Shown piece by piece: positions 8,932 through 17,305 of a DNA stretch of 64,000 bases. The position numbers were made by a program, and so were the translations under genes. The stretch comes from Alphaproteobacteria bacterium (GTDB lineage Bacteria > Pseudomonadota > Alphaproteobacteria > Rickettsiales > JABDBP01). The notes under the pieces are model-generated. The model had not been told where the DNA came from, made no database searches, and saw only the letters and a program-made list of their open reading frames with translations. Each line of letters starts with the position of its first letter. Position 1 is the stretch's first letter. The DNA lies in contig JABDBP010000001.1 in assembly GCA_013288565.1 (NCBI GenBank), forward strand, positions 303 through 64,302, in the 5' to 3' direction.

Positions 8932-9420
8932 ATGCTGCCAAGAAAATTATTGACGATAGTGGCCTTTATCCTGATCTTATATGTGCTTTTCATACAGAAG
9001 AAGGTGGTGCCCGTCGACACAAATTCTCCGGCATCGGTAGAAAGCAATGCCGTGCCAGAACTTTGCGGCATGAAAATCCCCGCGGATACGAACGGCCCGC
9101 CCTTGAAAATGTACGAGGATGCGCTGGGAGCCGGAGAGCCGGTATCCTGCGGCACAGCAGCTACGGTGAATTATAAAGTATGGTACATGCGGGGAAACCT
9201 GATTGCTCAGAGAGATGCGGTGAAAATCACTGCCGGTGAAGGCAAATTTCCTTACGCGCTGGAGCTGGCAATCGCCGGGGATGGTGTGAAGCCGGGGATG
9301 CGCCCGGGCGGGAAAAGAACCGTCATCGCCCCACCCACTTTCACAAAAACTCCAGGCATTCCGGCAGCATTGGTTTTACCGGAAAATAAAATGCTGCTGA
9401 TAGAGGTGGAGGTGAAATAG
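8932..9420 (+). CDS. Membrane-anchored FKBP-like peptidyl-prolyl isomerase
   Basis: 162 residues. An uncleaved-looking N-terminal hydrophobic helix (residues 5-20, LLTIVAFILILYVLFI) should anchor it in the inner membrane with the rest in the periplasm. Residues about 70-160 follow the FKBP pattern: a YKVWYMRGNLI strand, an AIAGDGVKPGMRPGGKRTVIAPP core corresponding to the gl-xGMkxGGkR-xxxIP block, an IPAALVL segment and the closing LLIEVEV strand. The aromatic active-site residues are only partly conserved, so isomerase activity is not assured. AAGGAG precedes the ATG. It follows ppx by 21 bases and is probably the last gene of that operon. Confidence 0.7.
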   Translation: MLPRKLLTIVAFILILYVLFIQKKVVPVDTNSPASVESNAVPELCGMKIPADTNGPPLKMYEDALGAGEPVSCGTAATVNYKVWYMRGNLIAQRDAVKITAGEGKFPYALELAIAGDGVKPGMRPGGKRTVIAPPTFTKTPGIPAALVLPENKMLLIEVEVK

Positions 9421-9456
9421 GATAATTTTTAGGTTTTTTAGAAAATTTTATCGTTT

Positions 9457-9489
9457 TGTCATAATTCTGTAACAATTCCATGGTATGAT
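9457..9489 (+). promoter_or_regulatory. Pho-box-like direct repeat with -10, promoter of the 483-aa orphan
   Basis: TGTCATA (9457-9463), four bases, TGTAACA (9468-9474), nine bases, TATGAT (9484-9489). Composition and spacing equal those at 4499-4531. It lies about 45 bases upstream of the orphan ORF and directly downstream of the ppk-ppx operon. Confidence 0.5.
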
Positions 9490-9535
9490 TCTCAAAAATA
9501 AATAATGCCAGATTCAGAAGGCATAGAGCGTTTAT

Positions 9536-10987
9536 ATGGCAGATACCTTAGAAATTAAAGCGGAACAAGTTATCTACACTAACGTGGAAGAAGATCTGAG
9601 TACCAATAGATTTCGGGGCTTCCAATTATGGCAACGCTCTCCAGGAATTAACGATTCCACATATCGAGAGATATCAGAAGTGCTTGGCTCTGGAACCACA
9701 ACATACACTCTTTCAGATTTACAACGAGAAATTAGAAAAGGAGCAAACTACAAAATTTTTTATGAAAAAAGTGGAACAATTTATATTCCTACCGACTTAC
9801 AAAAAACAGGTAAAGGCAAAGATGGTACAATCAAAGGAGGTCGCGAAGTATTTTTTCATAAGGAAATAAGTGGAGATAGAATAGTGATTGCCAGGGCTAT
9901 CGACTTAACGCGAACAGATATATTTGGCAGAAAGGGCAGGGCTACAGGCCATGCGGTTATTATAGATAAAGAAGATTTTGCAAAGATCGGCAATGATCCA
10001 ACCCAGATATTCAACAGAGTCCAATTCTACGGTGAGCCATACGAAGATCCTAGGTATGTACAAGATAGAAAGATTATAAAGCGCCCTCAAGAGAACGATC
10101 TTGAGCAGATTACCTTAAAACTGGAGCCACGGGAGCAATCTCAAACTGCTCCTGAGCTTGAAGAAGATCCGGTTCCAGATGAAGTATTGCCAGAAGTTGC
10201 GGAACAAGACGGGCCAGTTTTTAACGGAGAAGAAGATGATGATTTCAAGCTGAATTTGGATGATGAATCCTCTCTGGAGCCGGAGGAGGAGAGTGATCTC
10301 GCTCTACGGGATGATTTTGATTCCTGGCCGGGACTGAATGATGATGACTCCTCTCTGGAGCGGGATGGCTTTGCTGGCTGGGATGAAGAGGAGGAATTAA
10401 CTAGCGAGCCTGGCAAAAATCATGCTCAGGAAATCATAGAGCAAAGTGATGGCCTGAGATACCGCGTATGGCAAAAGAATGAAGACGGCGTTTTCGAGAA
10501 AGTAGAAGAAGTAGAAGAAGTAGAAGAAGGCGAAGAGATCAGGGTGGCTACCACCCGCAATCTGCGGGATTTCGTGGTAAAAAAACTTAAAGATGTAAAC
10601 TATAGAAATCCCACCAAATTAGAAGAAGTAGCTGAGGTTAATGGCGTATCAATCTATAACTTAAAAGATTTTATAAAGGCAAAACTCCCCAATACCCGGG
10701 ATAAGCTGAAATTGGAACCGGATAATTTCCGCCTGTACTGCAAAAAAGACGAGGAGCCTCCTTTGACGCTCCACTATTATGGGGAGAAAGATAGTGAGGC
10801 AGCTGCTGGTATTAAAAAGTTACTAGTAAAACTGGGAATGGTGTCCAATCATTTTAACCCCGAAAAGAAATTCACAGAATTTAAATTAGATAATCCAAAG
10901 CTTGCCCTCGATTTCTTCCAGGCGGTATCGGAGAAGCAGGCGGAGATAAAGCGGGCTAAAACAGAAGCCGCTGCTAAGATGCCTTAA
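9536..10987 (+). CDS. Acidic low-complexity orphan protein
   Basis: 483 residues with no recognised domain. Residues 1-180 look folded and include an RGANYKIFYEK... IYIPTDLQ region. Residues about 190-310 are strongly acidic and partly repetitive (DDESSLEPEEESDLALRDDFDSWPGL is echoed by a second copy), ending in a VEEVEEVEEGEE run. Residues 330-480 appear folded again (FVVKKLKDVNYRNPTKLEEVAEVNG). The gene is clearly AT-richer and uses rarer codons than ppk/ppx, suggesting either horizontal origin or fast evolution. Its 3' end overlaps the convergent maf by 14 bases. A Pho-like promoter precedes it. Confidence 0.75.
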   Translation: MADTLEIKAEQVIYTNVEEDLSTNRFRGFQLWQRSPGINDSTYREISEVLGSGTTTYTLSDLQREIRKGANYKIFYEKSGTIYIPTDLQKTGKGKDGTIKGGREVFFHKEISGDRIVIARAIDLTRTDIFGRKGRATGHAVIIDKEDFAKIGNDPTQIFNRVQFYGEPYEDPRYVQDRKIIKRPQENDLEQITLKLEPREQSQTAPELEEDPVPDEVLPEVAEQDGPVFNGEEDDDFKLNLDDESSLEPEEESDLALRDDFDSWPGLNDDDSSLERDGFAGWDEEEELTSEPGKNHAQEIIEQSDGLRYRVWQKNEDGVFEKVEEVEEVEEGEEIRVATTRNLRDFVVKKLKDVNYRNPTKLEEVAEVNGVSIYNLKDFIKAKLPNTRDKLKLEPDNFRLYCKKDEEPPLTLHYYGEKDSEAAAGIKKLLVKLGMVSNHFNPEKKFTEFKLDNPKLALDFFQAVSEKQAEIKRAKTEAAAKMP

Positions 10988-11555
10988 ATCCCAACCCCTG
11001 CAGCATTCTCAGCGTCTCCGCCAGCGGCAGGCCGATGACGCCGGAATATGAGCCGTTCAGCCACTCGATATAACGTCCGGCGCGGCCATGCAATGTGTAG
11101 CAGCCGGATTTCCCGCGCCATTCGCTGGATGTGATGTAATCCTCGATTTCGGCATCGGTAAGTTTCCCGATTTTCACCCGTGTTTCAACAATGCGTGAGG
11201 ATTTCCCGCTGCCGGGCGACATCACACAGACTGCGGTGACTACCATATGCCTTTTGCCGGAGAGGATTTTTAGGATTTCCCGTGCTTCCGTTTCATCCGC
11301 CGCCTTGCCGATCAGCCGGGTTCCGCTGAGAACTATTGTATCAGCAGCGATGATAAAGCTTTCTGGGTTTTTTACCGCGATTTTCGCGGCTTTTTCCTCA
11401 GCTAACCGGAGCGCGTAACGCCGCGGCGATTCTTTTGTGCGCGGGGTTTCGTCAATATCCGCTGGTTCGACCTTATCGGGGACAATCCCAGCCTGGCGCA
11501 ATAACTCCAGCCGGCCTGGGGAAGCGGAAGCGAGGATTAGTTGTGGTTTTACCAT
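10974..11555 (-). CDS. maf: Maf-family nucleotide pyrophosphatase
   Basis: A 193-residue Maf/YhdE-like protein that hydrolyses nucleoside triphosphates (dTTP/UTP or modified pyrimidines) to monophosphates. The N-terminal LILASASPGRLELLRQAGI motif and the catalytic AADTIVL block are present; the usual second arginine of SPRR is glycine here. The C-terminal SGCYTLHGRAGRYIEWLNGSYSGVIGLPL is characteristic. It lies downstream of infA on the same strand, an arrangement common in alphaproteobacteria (infA-maf). Confidence 0.93.
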   Translation of the reverse strand: MVKPQLILASASPGRLELLRQAGIVPDKVEPADIDETPRTKESPRRYALRLAEEKAAKIAVKNPESFIIAADTIVLSGTRLIGKAADETEAREILKILSGKRHMVVTAVCVMSPGSGKSSRIVETRVKIGKLTDAEIEDYITSSEWRGKSGCYTLHGRAGRYIEWLNGSYSGVIGLPLAETLRMLQGLGFKAS

Positions 11556-11603
11556 GATGTTACCCGTATGCGAGGACAGTAGTCCGAGCCAGCCTTGAGC
11601 TCC

Positions 11604-11638
11604 GTCCCATTGCGAATTTAGTAAAATTCGCAGGGGAC
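11604..11638. repeat. Hairpin between infA and maf
   Basis: GTCCC and GCGAATTT pair with AAATTCGC and GGGAC around a four-base loop, giving a 13-bp stem with a small internal loop. There is no U-tract after it, so it is more likely a dispersed palindrome or a processing site than a terminator. Confidence 0.5.
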
Positions 11639-11646
11639 ATTAAAAA

Positions 11647-11865
11647 TCATTTATGCCTCAGCATTATCCGCGCCTTGCTGAGGTCATACGGTGTCATTTC
11701 CACCGACACCTCGTCGCCGAGCAGGATTTTGATGCGGTTTTTCCGCATCCGGCCTGATGTGTGAGCCAGCACTTCATGCCCGTTTTCCAGCTTGACGCGG
11801 AACATGGCGTTGGGCAGCACTTCCTCCACCCGTCCTTTAAATTCCAGTAATTCTTCTTTTGCCAT
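11647..11865 (-). CDS. infA: Translation initiation factor IF-1
   Basis: A 72-residue S1/OB-fold protein that binds the 30S A site during initiation. The sequence [22 protein letters not shown] and [19 protein letters not shown] is near-canonical. I move the start from the track's 11883 to the ATG at 11865, which gives the standard MAKEE N-terminus; the extra six residues (MLYLFP) are not family-like. It is followed by maf after 91 bases. Confidence 0.97.
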   Translation of the reverse strand: MAKEELLEFKGRVEEVLPNAMFRVKLENGHEVLAHTSGRMRKNRIKILLGDEVSVEMTPYDLSKARIMLRHK

Positions 11866-11933
11866 GGGGAATAAATAGAGCAATCCGGCGATTTTTCAAG
11901 CGGAAAGAACTTAGAAAGCAGTGCTGGACTGCA

Positions 11934-12821
11934 TTAATTCTCCACCCATCGGCGATGCAGCCACAGCCATTGCTCCGGGTGTTCACGCACCCAGCGCTCT
12001 AAAATATCGTTGATTTGCTGCATGATTGCGGCAGCGTCTTTTTCACCATCTCCGGTTTTTTCATATTGCAGCGGCGGCTCGACGCGCACCAGGAAATTCG
12101 CTCCGTTTTCGCGGAATACCACTACCGGGAGCAGGATGCAATCCAGCGCCAGAGCGAGCTGCGCTGGCCCAGGGGTGGTCATGGCGTCTCGGCCGAAGAA
12201 CTTCAGTTTCAATCCCTCGTTCGTCTTCTGGTCAACCAACATCCCGGCGACGCCCTTTTTCTTTAGAACCTTAAATATTCCGCGCGTTGATTCGGCGCCT
12301 TTGCCGTATATCCCGGCATGGCTTTTGCCGCGGGCTTTAAGGATTAATTTATTCACCAGCCGGTTGTTGGCCGGGCGGTAGATAAGGGCCGGTGGCACGC
12401 CATATTCATAGGAGGATTTTGCTATTATTTCCCAGTTGGCGAAATGCCCGGAAAAAACAATGCAGCCTTTGCCCGATTTCACTGCCGCGTCCAGGTGATG
12501 TGTACCCTCGACTTTTACTCGGCCCCAGAGGGCTTCGCCTGAGAGTTTTTCCATATGTGGAAATTCGCCGATGAACCGGCCCAGATTATTCCACGATTTC
12601 CTGGCGGTCTCGTCAACTTTTTCTGGTGAGAAATCCGGGAAGCAAATGGCGATGTTGCGTTTTATCCTTTTATTCGCGGCGGGTTTCAGGAGTGGGCCGA
12701 TTTTCTCCAGAGCCAAGCCAAAAAAAGCCGAAGTCGCATCAATGGAAAACAGCCGGCTCGGATAATAAAGCGCCAGTACCAGGAGATATTCGAGGAAATG
12801 CTTTATCGGTCGGCGCTGCAT
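11934..12821 (-). CDS. lpxL: Lipid A lauroyl/myristoyl-type acyltransferase
   Basis: HtrB/LpxL family, transferring a secondary acyl chain to Kdo2-lipid IVA at the inner membrane. The HX4E catalytic motif is in FSGHFANWEII near residue 95, followed by YRPANN and, later, GMLVDQK, all family hallmarks. A hydrophobic segment at residues 8-24 is the membrane anchor. I choose the ATG at 12821, which overlaps the lpxK stop in a TAATG junction. The track's longer form adds 45 residues that are only a shadow of lpxK. It is the last gene of the msbA-waaA-lpxK-lpxL operon. Confidence 0.93.
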   Translation of the reverse strand: MQRRPIKHFLEYLLVLALYYPSRLFSIDATSAFFGLALEKIGPLLKPAANKRIKRNIAICFPDFSPEKVDETARKSWNNLGRFIGEFPHMEKLSGEALWGRVKVEGTHHLDAAVKSGKGCIVFSGHFANWEIIAKSSYEYGVPPALIYRPANNRLVNKLILKARGKSHAGIYGKGAESTRGIFKVLKKKGVAGMLVDQKTNEGLKLKFFGRDAMTTPGPAQLALALDCILLPVVVFRENGANFLVRVEPPLQYEKTGDGEKDAAAIMQQINDILERWVREHPEQWLWLHRRWVEN

Positions 12822-13873
12822 TAAAGATATGGTTGCAGCAGGACGTTGAATACCGCTGGGTCGGGGATTTCCAGTTTGACCGAAAGGGCCAGGATTTTCT
12901 CCCGGAAATCTAGGGGAAGGCGAACGTGATCCTTTTCGGTAGTAATCAAAATGCAATCCAGCTTCTCGCTGCGTGCGGCCAATTCTGCCAGTTCCGCCCG
13001 GCGGTAAAAATGATGGTCAGGAAACGGGATTTTATCAACAAGCTGTACGCCGATATTTTCCAAAGTCTCGAAGAATTTTTCTGGCCGCCCGATGCCGGCG
13101 AAGGCGATGGCTTTTTTGCCCTTAAGGTTCTCCACATTTAAATTTTCTGCATAGGTCGGCTGCAATTTTGCCCGGATTATCCGAGCATAGCGGGAAAGGA
13201 AGGGCAGCTCGTCGTTTTTGTCATCTCCGATAAAAACCACAGCATTGGCGCGTTTCAAGCCCTTCATCAGCGGCTCACGCAAAGGGCCAGCCGGAACCAC
13301 CAGGGCATTGCCTATCCCGAACCCGCCGTCAATTGCGGCAAACGACAAATCCTTTTCAATGGTCGGATTCTGCAATCCGTCATCCATGATGATGATTTCC
13401 GCGCCGTTTGCGACTGCAGATTTTGCGGTTTCCAACCGGTCTTTTCCGATCCAGGTTTCGGCAATGCGGGAGAGCAGCAACGGTTCGTCACCGACATCCT
13501 CCGCGCCGTGTGCAGACGGATCGACTTGCAGCGGACCTTTATTTCTTCCTCCATATCCACGGCTGACGAACGCGATTTTCTTCCGCGACGATTTTTTGAT
13601 TTCCTCGGCTATCTTCAGTGCCAGCGGCGTTTTTCCCGCACCTCCGGCAGTCAGATTTCCGGCGCAGATCACTGGAACCGCCAGCTTTTCTGGCTTTATT
13701 CTGCGACTCTGAAATAAAACGATGCTGTAATAAATCACCGAAAAAGGAAGCAGCAGATCGGGAACGATGGAGGCGAAAACCGATTTTTTCTGCCAAAATT
13801 TTGGCACCCGCCGCGAAGGTTTGAAATTGAGCGGGGATTTTTTCAACGAATCCAGGAAATTCTTGAACATCAT
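12821..13873 (-). CDS. lpxK: Tetraacyldisaccharide 4'-kinase
   Basis: LpxK phosphorylates the 4' position of the tetraacyl disaccharide lipid A precursor at the inner membrane. The P-loop GNLTAGGAGKTP is near residue 72, and FVSRGYGG and DDGLQNP follow at the expected places. An N-terminal hydrophobic stretch (residues 34-52, IVPDLLLPFSVIYYSIVLF) is the membrane helix. The length, 350 residues, is standard. Its start overlaps the end of waaA by four bases (ATGA) and its stop overlaps lpxL, indicating translational coupling. Confidence 0.96.
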   Translation of the reverse strand: MMFKNFLDSLKKSPLNFKPSRRVPKFWQKKSVFASIVPDLLLPFSVIYYSIVLFQSRRIKPEKLAVPVICAGNLTAGGAGKTPLALKIAEEIKKSSRKKIAFVSRGYGGRNKGPLQVDPSAHGAEDVGDEPLLLSRIAETWIGKDRLETAKSAVANGAEIIIMDDGLQNPTIEKDLSFAAIDGGFGIGNALVVPAGPLREPLMKGLKRANAVVFIGDDKNDELPFLSRYARIIRAKLQPTYAENLNVENLKGKKAIAFAGIGRPEKFFETLENIGVQLVDKIPFPDHHFYRRAELAELAARSEKLDCILITTEKDHVRLPLDFREKILALSVKLEIPDPAVFNVLLQPYL

Positions 13874-15132
13874 ATCTTATCTAAATATTGTTTGATTTCC
13901 TGTAAATAAGTTTCGGCGACGCCGCTTCTTTCTTCGGTGAATTCCCGCGCCTTGTGCGCCAGCTCCTCGCATATGTCGTAATGCCCAAGCAGCCGGGCCA
14001 GTACTACCGCCAGTTCCTTGGCGTTATCGACCACCGTAACCGCGCCGTCGGCAGCCATCTGCTGGTAAATATCTGCAAAATTACGGTGATACATACCGGT
14101 GATAACCGCTGCATCCAACCTGGCCGGTTCCAGCGGATTCTGGCCGCCATGCCTGACCAACGAGCCGCCCATGAAAACTATGGAGGACAACCGGTAAAAA
14201 ATCCCGAGTTCCCCTATAGTATCGGCGATATAGATGCTGGTCTCCATGGTTATTGGTTCGCCGCGTGAGCGCAGGGCAATAACGATTCCCGGACTTTTCA
14301 ATTGCTCCGCGATTTCCGGACCACGCACGGGATGGCGTGGGACGATAATGGTGAGCAGCCCGGGATACTGGCGTTTCAGGCGCATATGGACGTCTTTTAT
14401 TATCTCCTCTTCGCCGGGATGGGTACTGGCGGCAATCCAGCGGTCACGGCTGCCGATAGCGGAAGTAAGCCGTGCATATTCCTTCGGGTCGGCGGCAAGT
14501 TCCGCCGAATCGTATTTGAGGTTGCCAAGGAATTTTACGTTTTTACTCCCAAGTTTTTCCAGCCGTTCCGCGTCGCGCAGGCTTTGCGCCAGGCATAATG
14601 AAAAAGGCCTAAGCAATTTCCCGGCAAACGGCCGGAAATATTTCCACATACGGAATGAATTGTCTGAAATTCGGGCGTTAAGTAAGATCATCGGGCAGCC
14701 GTGCCGTGACGATTCATGAATGAGGTTTGGCCACAGTTCTGATTCTACCCAGAAGGCTATTTCCGGCTGCCAATGCTGCACAAACCGCCTCACCGCATCC
14801 GGCCGATCGATTGGGACATATTGATGAAAAGCCCGTTCGGGCAGCAGTGAAGCCAGCAGCCGTGCCGAAGTCACAGTGCCAGTGGTGACGAGTATATGCA
14901 TTTGCGGATAATTTCTCAGGATCATGACAATCAGCGGCAGCACGGATGTCGCCTCGCCGATACTCGCGGCGTGGAACCAGGCGAGTTTGCCTTGTGGGCG
15001 CGGCAGCCCGGCGAATCCGTACCTTTCCCGGAATCTTTCGCTATCCTCGCGGCCTTTCTTCTTCCGCCTTTTTAAATAAAAGTCGATAAGCGGGGAGGCG
15101 GCCTTTGTTATGAAGCGGTAGAGGGAGAACAT
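13870..15132 (-). CDS. waaA: 3-deoxy-D-manno-octulosonic acid transferase
   Basis: WaaA/KdtA, a GT30 glycosyltransferase that adds Kdo to lipid IVA on the cytoplasmic face of the inner membrane. The N-terminal domain contains the catalytic-site block WFHAASIGEATS near residue 50. The C-terminal GT-B half has STHPGEEE, the FMGGSLVRHGGQNPLEPA donor-site motif and a late helix. Length (420) is normal. Its ATG touches the msbA stop, so the four genes form a tightly packed operon. Confidence 0.96.
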   Translation of the reverse strand: MFSLYRFITKAASPLIDFYLKRRKKKGREDSERFRERYGFAGLPRPQGKLAWFHAASIGEATSVLPLIVMILRNYPQMHILVTTGTVTSARLLASLLPERAFHQYVPIDRPDAVRRFVQHWQPEIAFWVESELWPNLIHESSRHGCPMILLNARISDNSFRMWKYFRPFAGKLLRPFSLCLAQSLRDAERLEKLGSKNVKFLGNLKYDSAELAADPKEYARLTSAIGSRDRWIAASTHPGEEEIIKDVHMRLKRQYPGLLTIIVPRHPVRGPEIAEQLKSPGIVIALRSRGEPITMETSIYIADTIGELGIFYRLSSIVFMGGSLVRHGGQNPLEPARLDAAVITGMYHRNFADIYQQMAADGAVTVVDNAKELAVVLARLLGHYDICEELAHKAREFTEERSGVAETYLQEIKQYLDKI

Positions 15133-16895
15133 TAAACCGCCTTTGCAAATTGCCGATTAAACAGCCGGGTATATTCGCTGTTGCGTTCCAATAATTCCTT
15201 GTGTGTTCCGGACTCGGTAACGCGACCGTCCGAAATCACATAAATTAAATCGGCATGAATCACCGTGGATAAGCGATGCGCGATTACTACCGTGGTGCGG
15301 CCCTTCATCAGCCGCTCCAGAGCGAGTTGGATTTGATGCTCGGAAACCGGGTCGAGCGAGCTGGTGGCTTCATCAAGCAATAATATCGGCGCATTTTTCA
15401 GCATGGCGCGGGCGATGGTGAGCCGTTGGCGCTGACCTCCCGATAGACGCAACCCATGCTGACCGACCAGCGTATCGTACCCCTCAGGCAACTCCACGAT
15501 GAAATCGTGCGCAGCAGCAGCGTAGGATGCGGCGATGATCTCGTCTTCGCCCACGTCGAGGCGGCCATACGCGATATTGGCCTTCACCGTATCGTCGAAC
15601 AAAATCGTTTCCTGGCCGACGAAGGCGATCTGTTCGCGCAATGATTTTATTTGCAAGGAAGCTATGTCGATTCCGTCTATGGTAATGAGGCCTTTTTCTG
15701 GATCATAGAAGCGGAGGATTAAATTCATTATTGTAGATTTCCCACCACCGGATTCGCCGACTAGTGCAACCTTTTTCCCTGGGTGTACGATAAGACTTAA
15801 GTCATCGATGGCCGATCTTTCAGGGTGATAGCGGAAATGTACGCGGTCGAAAATAATCTCGCCGCCCTTCGGCTGATAGACAGTTGCACCGGGTTTATCT
15901 ACAATCTTCGGCTTATCGTCGATTACCGCAAAATAGCGGCGTACCGAGGCCAGCCCTTCCTGCAAGCTGGAATTGAGGCTGGACATACTTTTGCTCGGCT
16001 TGAACGCCATCAACAGCGCGGTGATGAATGAGAAAAATGCGCCGGGCGTGGTATGGCCATGAATCACCTGGCTGCCGCCGTACCAGACCACCATAGCTAC
16101 CGCAAAACCCGAAAGCATCTCCATCAGCGGCGGCGATGCCGATTCGATTTTTGCCGCCTTGAAATAAAGCTTGAAAATCTTCTGCATGAATTCGCGCGCT
16201 TTGCTAACTTCATAGCTTTCGCGGCCATAGGCCTTCACCACCCGGATACCATGGAAAGTGCCGTCCAACTGTGCGGTGAAATCGCCCAGGTGCTCCTGAG
16301 TTTGGCTTGCCACTTTCCTCATGCGGCGGGAGAGTTTCAGCATTGGTAATATTGCGATGGGAAATGCAGCGAATGCCACCAGCGAAAGCGTTACGCTCTG
16401 ATAGAGCATCACGCCGAGCAGGAAAACCATGGTGAAAGATTCCTTGATGACGTTGGTCAGGATATTGGCGAGCGCACGGCGGATGACCTGGATATCGTTT
16501 GAGAACCGGGAAAGCAAGCGCCCTGACGAATGTTCCTGGAACAACGAAACGTCCGACTCCAGAAGATGTTCGTAAAGTCTGAGCTGCATCTCTGTTATCA
16601 CCTTCTGGCCGATATATTTCATCAATATAGTTTGGCCGTATGTGGCCACAGCTTTGATGATGGCAATAATGATGACGGCTAGCGGAATCAGGAATAGCAT
16701 TCGCATTTCCCGCTGCACGAAGATTTTATCCAGTACCGGCTCCATTAGCCAGGCATTAGCGGCGGTGGTGGCAGCAACTAAGATCATGCAGACGACCGAT
16801 AGATATATTTTTACGCGGTGTTGTTTTATGTGTTCGGAAAACAGCCTCTTTGCTAGGTAAAAAGTACCGTCCTTTGCGGATTTGTTATTCTGCAT
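15132..16895 (-). CDS. msbA: Lipid A export ABC transporter, MsbA type
   Basis: A 587-residue half-transporter with six N-terminal membrane helices (residues about 25-320) fused to an ATPase domain. The Walker A GESGGGKST, Q-loop FVGQETILFDD, signature LSGGQRQRL, Walker B ILLLDEATSSLD and switch IAHRLST are all intact. Its place at the head of waaA-lpxK-lpxL argues for flipping core-lipid A across the inner membrane. A general multidrug or peptide exporter cannot be excluded from sequence alone. Large ORFs on the opposite strand here are shadows. Confidence 0.9.
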   Translation of the reverse strand: MQNNKSAKDGTFYLAKRLFSEHIKQHRVKIYLSVVCMILVAATTAANAWLMEPVLDKIFVQREMRMLFLIPLAVIIIAIIKAVATYGQTILMKYIGQKVITEMQLRLYEHLLESDVSLFQEHSSGRLLSRFSNDIQVIRRALANILTNVIKESFTMVFLLGVMLYQSVTLSLVAFAAFPIAILPMLKLSRRMRKVASQTQEHLGDFTAQLDGTFHGIRVVKAYGRESYEVSKAREFMQKIFKLYFKAAKIESASPPLMEMLSGFAVAMVVWYGGSQVIHGHTTPGAFFSFITALLMAFKPSKSMSSLNSSLQEGLASVRRYFAVIDDKPKIVDKPGATVYQPKGGEIIFDRVHFRYHPERSAIDDLSLIVHPGKKVALVGESGGGKSTIMNLILRFYDPEKGLITIDGIDIASLQIKSLREQIAFVGQETILFDDTVKANIAYGRLDVGEDEIIAASYAAAAHDFIVELPEGYDTLVGQHGLRLSGGQRQRLTIARAMLKNAPILLLDEATSSLDPVSEHQIQLALERLMKGRTTVVIAHRLSTVIHADLIYVISDGRVTESGTHKELLERNSEYTRLFNRQFAKAV

Positions 16896-17005
16896 GGAGG
16901 AAACTTAGAGAGATGCTGGAAAAGATGCAAGAATTTCGGTTAACTTACTAGAAAATTTGAGGGTTAGTGTTTACAATCATTCCAACTATTTTCATCGTAT
17001 TTGCT

Positions 17006-17305
17006 ATGGAACAGAAAGAGTTAGAATCAAGGATGGACATAATTTACGGCAAAATTAAGGAAAAGTTGACTAAAGGATTGCAGCCGGAATCCTTAAAAAT
17101 TATCGACGAATCGCATAAGCATAAAGGCCATGCGGGCTGGCGGGAGGGAGGGGAAACGCATTTCGCGTTGACTATAGTTTCAGAAAAATTTGCCGGAATG
17201 CCGCGGCTGGTACGCCACCGGCTGGTGCTTGAAATATTGCAGGAGGAACGAGCGACGGGCGTTCACGCGTTCTCGATTTCCGCCCGTGCGCCGGGGGAAA
17301 AATGA
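17006..17305 (+). CDS. bolA: BolA family protein
   Basis: About 99 residues from the ATG at 17006. The class II KH-like BolA fold is shown by SRMDIIYGKIKEKL, then LKIIDESHKHKGHAG with the histidines that ligate iron-sulfur clusters with monothiol glutaredoxin. It ends in the VRHRLVLEILQEER and GVHAFSISARAP motifs. The track start at 16967 adds 13 residues (FTIIPTIF...) unlike the family. BolA proteins act in Fe-S trafficking and, in some species, transcription and cell shape. The stop overlaps the next gene's start (ATGA), so they are probably co-translated. Confidence 0.93.
   Translation: MEQKELESRMDIIYGKIKEKLTKGLQPESLKIIDESHKHKGHAGWREGGETHFALTIVSEKFAGMPRLVRHRLVLEILQEERATGVHAFSISARAPGEK

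Noticed and set aside
10141-10416. Serine-rich ORF opposite the acidic orphan
   Set aside because: It is the complement of a glutamate/aspartate-rich region; no promoter or ribosome-binding site.
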